Assembly: GCA_964611195.1 (NCBI GenBank)
Contig: CAZSXA010000163.1
Coordinates: 1 to 5,135, forward strand
DNA: 5,135 nt
Direction of reading: 5' to 3'
Origin: JADLGL01 sp964611195
GTDB taxonomy: Bacteria; Pseudomonadota; Alphaproteobacteria; Rhizobiales; Kaistiaceae
Shown here: positions 4,343 through 5,135 of the stretch, piece by piece
Layout of the letters: each line of letters opens with the position of its first letter
How positions within the stretch are numbered: the first letter of the stretch is position 1
Made by a program: the position numbers and the translations under genes
The notes under the pieces: generated by a model
What the model saw: the letters and a program-made list of their open reading frames with translations, nothing else
Databases searched by the model: none
Told to the model about the DNA's origin: nothing

Positions 4343-5135
4343 TTGGCAGTTGGCGGTATCCGAAAGCCTCAGAAGGCGCTCACGGTTCAGTTCGTCCGCA
4401 CAGTGCGCGAGCCAGGCAAGTACTTCGATGGCAACGGCCTCTTTCTGCGCGTTCGACCGAACGGCTCCAAGCAATGGGTTCAACGCATTATCGTCCGCGG
4501 CAAACGCAGCGAGATCGGCCTCGGTGGCGCAGAGCTCGTCTCCCTGGGCGACGCGCGGGAGCGGGCTGTCGACAACCGTCGCCTCGCCCGAGCCGGAGGT
4601 GATCCCCTCGGCGAGCGGCGGCGCGCTCAGTCGGTGCCTTCGTTCGAGGAGGCAGCGAAGAGCGTCCATTCACTTCATGCCCCTACCTGGCGGAACGAGA
4701 AGCACGCCCGCGACTTCATTAGCTCTCTCCAGATGTATGCCTTCCCGCGCCTCGGAAGCCGGAATGTGACTGACTTGACCACGGCGGACGTCCTGGCCGT
4801 CCTCTCGCCGATCTGGCTCGAGAAGCCAGAAACCGCTCGGCGAGTGCGTCAGCGTATCGGGACTGTAATGAAATGGGCCATCGCTCAGGGATGGCGACAG
4901 GACAATCCTGCCGAAAGCATCACCAAGGCGCTGCCCAAACACGATCGTCGCAAGAACCACCGCAAGGCACTGCCCTACTCTGAAGTGGCGGGCTGCCTGC
5001 AGGCGGTGAACGCGTCAGGAGCCTTGAGAGCGACAAAGCTAGCATTGGAGTTCCTGATCCTGACCGCAGGCAGATCGCGCGAAGTGCGCGAGGCCCGGTG
5101 GGACGAGATCAGTCTGTCCCCCAGCACCAAAGAGC
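4343..5135 (+). CDS. Tyrosine recombinase/phage-type integrase, DUF4102 N-terminus (3' end outside window)
   Basis: The frame stays open for 264 codons to the right edge. The N-terminal part matches the DUF4102 arm-binding domain of P4-type integrases: KALTVQFVRTVREPGKYFDGNGLFLRV at 11-37 (central element GKYFDGNGLFLRV), then KQWVQR at 43-48, GLGGAELVSLGDARERA at 59-75 and the AGGDPLGERR turn near 84-93. A core-binding SAM-like domain follows at about 98-190 (TVMKWAIAQGWRQDNPAE). The catalytic domain begins near 208, with the first active-site Arg at 244 in LTAGRSREVREARWDEI. The family usually runs to about 400 residues, so the HxxR box and the Tyr nucleophile should lie beyond the edge; whether the gene is intact cannot be seen. 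The start is uncertain: TTG 4343 fits the N-terminal motif position and has a ribosome site. It would catalyse site-specific integration and excision of an element lying to the right. Confidence 0.9.
   Translation, partial: MAVGGIRKPQKALTVQFVRTVREPGKYFDGNGLFLRVRPNGSKQWVQRIIVRGKRSEIGLGGAELVSLGDARERAVDNRRLARAGGDPLGERRRAQSVPSFEEAAKSVHSLHAPTWRNEKHARDFISSLQMYAFPRLGSRNVTDLTTADVLAVLSPIWLEKPETARRVRQRIGTVMKWAIAQGWRQDNPAESITKALPKHDRRKNHRKALPYSEVAGCLQAVNASGALRATKLALEFLILTAGRSREVREARWDEISLSPSTKE

Noticed and set aside
4283..4669. 128-codon minus-strand open frame opposite the integrase
   Set aside because: Antisense to a frame with clear DUF4102 integrase motifs; no features of its own.
1..5135. CRISPR array, insertion sequence ends or toxin-antitoxin pair
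   Set aside because: No regularly spaced repeats, no transposase motifs, and no small overlapping gene pair of known toxin-antitoxin type were seen.

Overview
The window is GC-rich, with strong third-position G/C preference in every credible gene. It looks like a bacterial chromosome segment, most likely from an alphaproteobacterium. That inference rests on base composition, GTG/TTG start use and the gene families present; no rRNA or other phylogenetic marker is included.

Left and middle (1-4088): six genes, all on the minus strand, closely spaced. In transcription order from right to left they are: a small C39-like (papain-fold) cysteine peptidase (4088-3519); a secreted four-cysteine protein of unknown function (3506-3102), whose Shine-Dalgarno overlaps the peptidase stop; a six-helix DUF1206 membrane protein (3016-2114); a YfcG-type glutathione S-transferase/disulfide-bond oxidoreductase (1983-1351); a short-chain dehydrogenase/reductase (1307-603); and a signal-peptide-bearing HEMGH zinc metallopeptidase of the peptidase-MA type (589 to beyond the left edge). 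The spacers of 85 and 130 bases on either side of the DUF1206 gene each hold a clean inverted repeat. The run may therefore be three transcription units: peptidase plus secreted protein, DUF1206, and GST-SDR-metallopeptidase.

Right (4089-5135): a 254-base spacer, partly less GC-rich than the genes, separates the minus-strand cluster from a divergent plus-strand tyrosine recombinase (integrase with DUF4102-type N-terminus) that runs off the right edge. The spacer carries a perfect 12-bp palindrome, a minus-strand stretch resembling a tRNA/tmRNA 3' end (TCGGCTCCACCA), and repeated TGGGGGAC octamers, two of them in tandem just before the integrase start. This is a plausible left edge of an integrated element, with the element extending to the right. 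The six minus-strand genes would then be host chromosome next to the insertion site.

The genes suggest housekeeping or stress roles (thiol redox, carbonyl reduction, envelope proteolysis) rather than one pathway. I see no convincing new defence or biosynthetic system. The best leads are the element boundary with its repeated octamers and the coupled C39-like peptidase/secreted cysteine protein pair.
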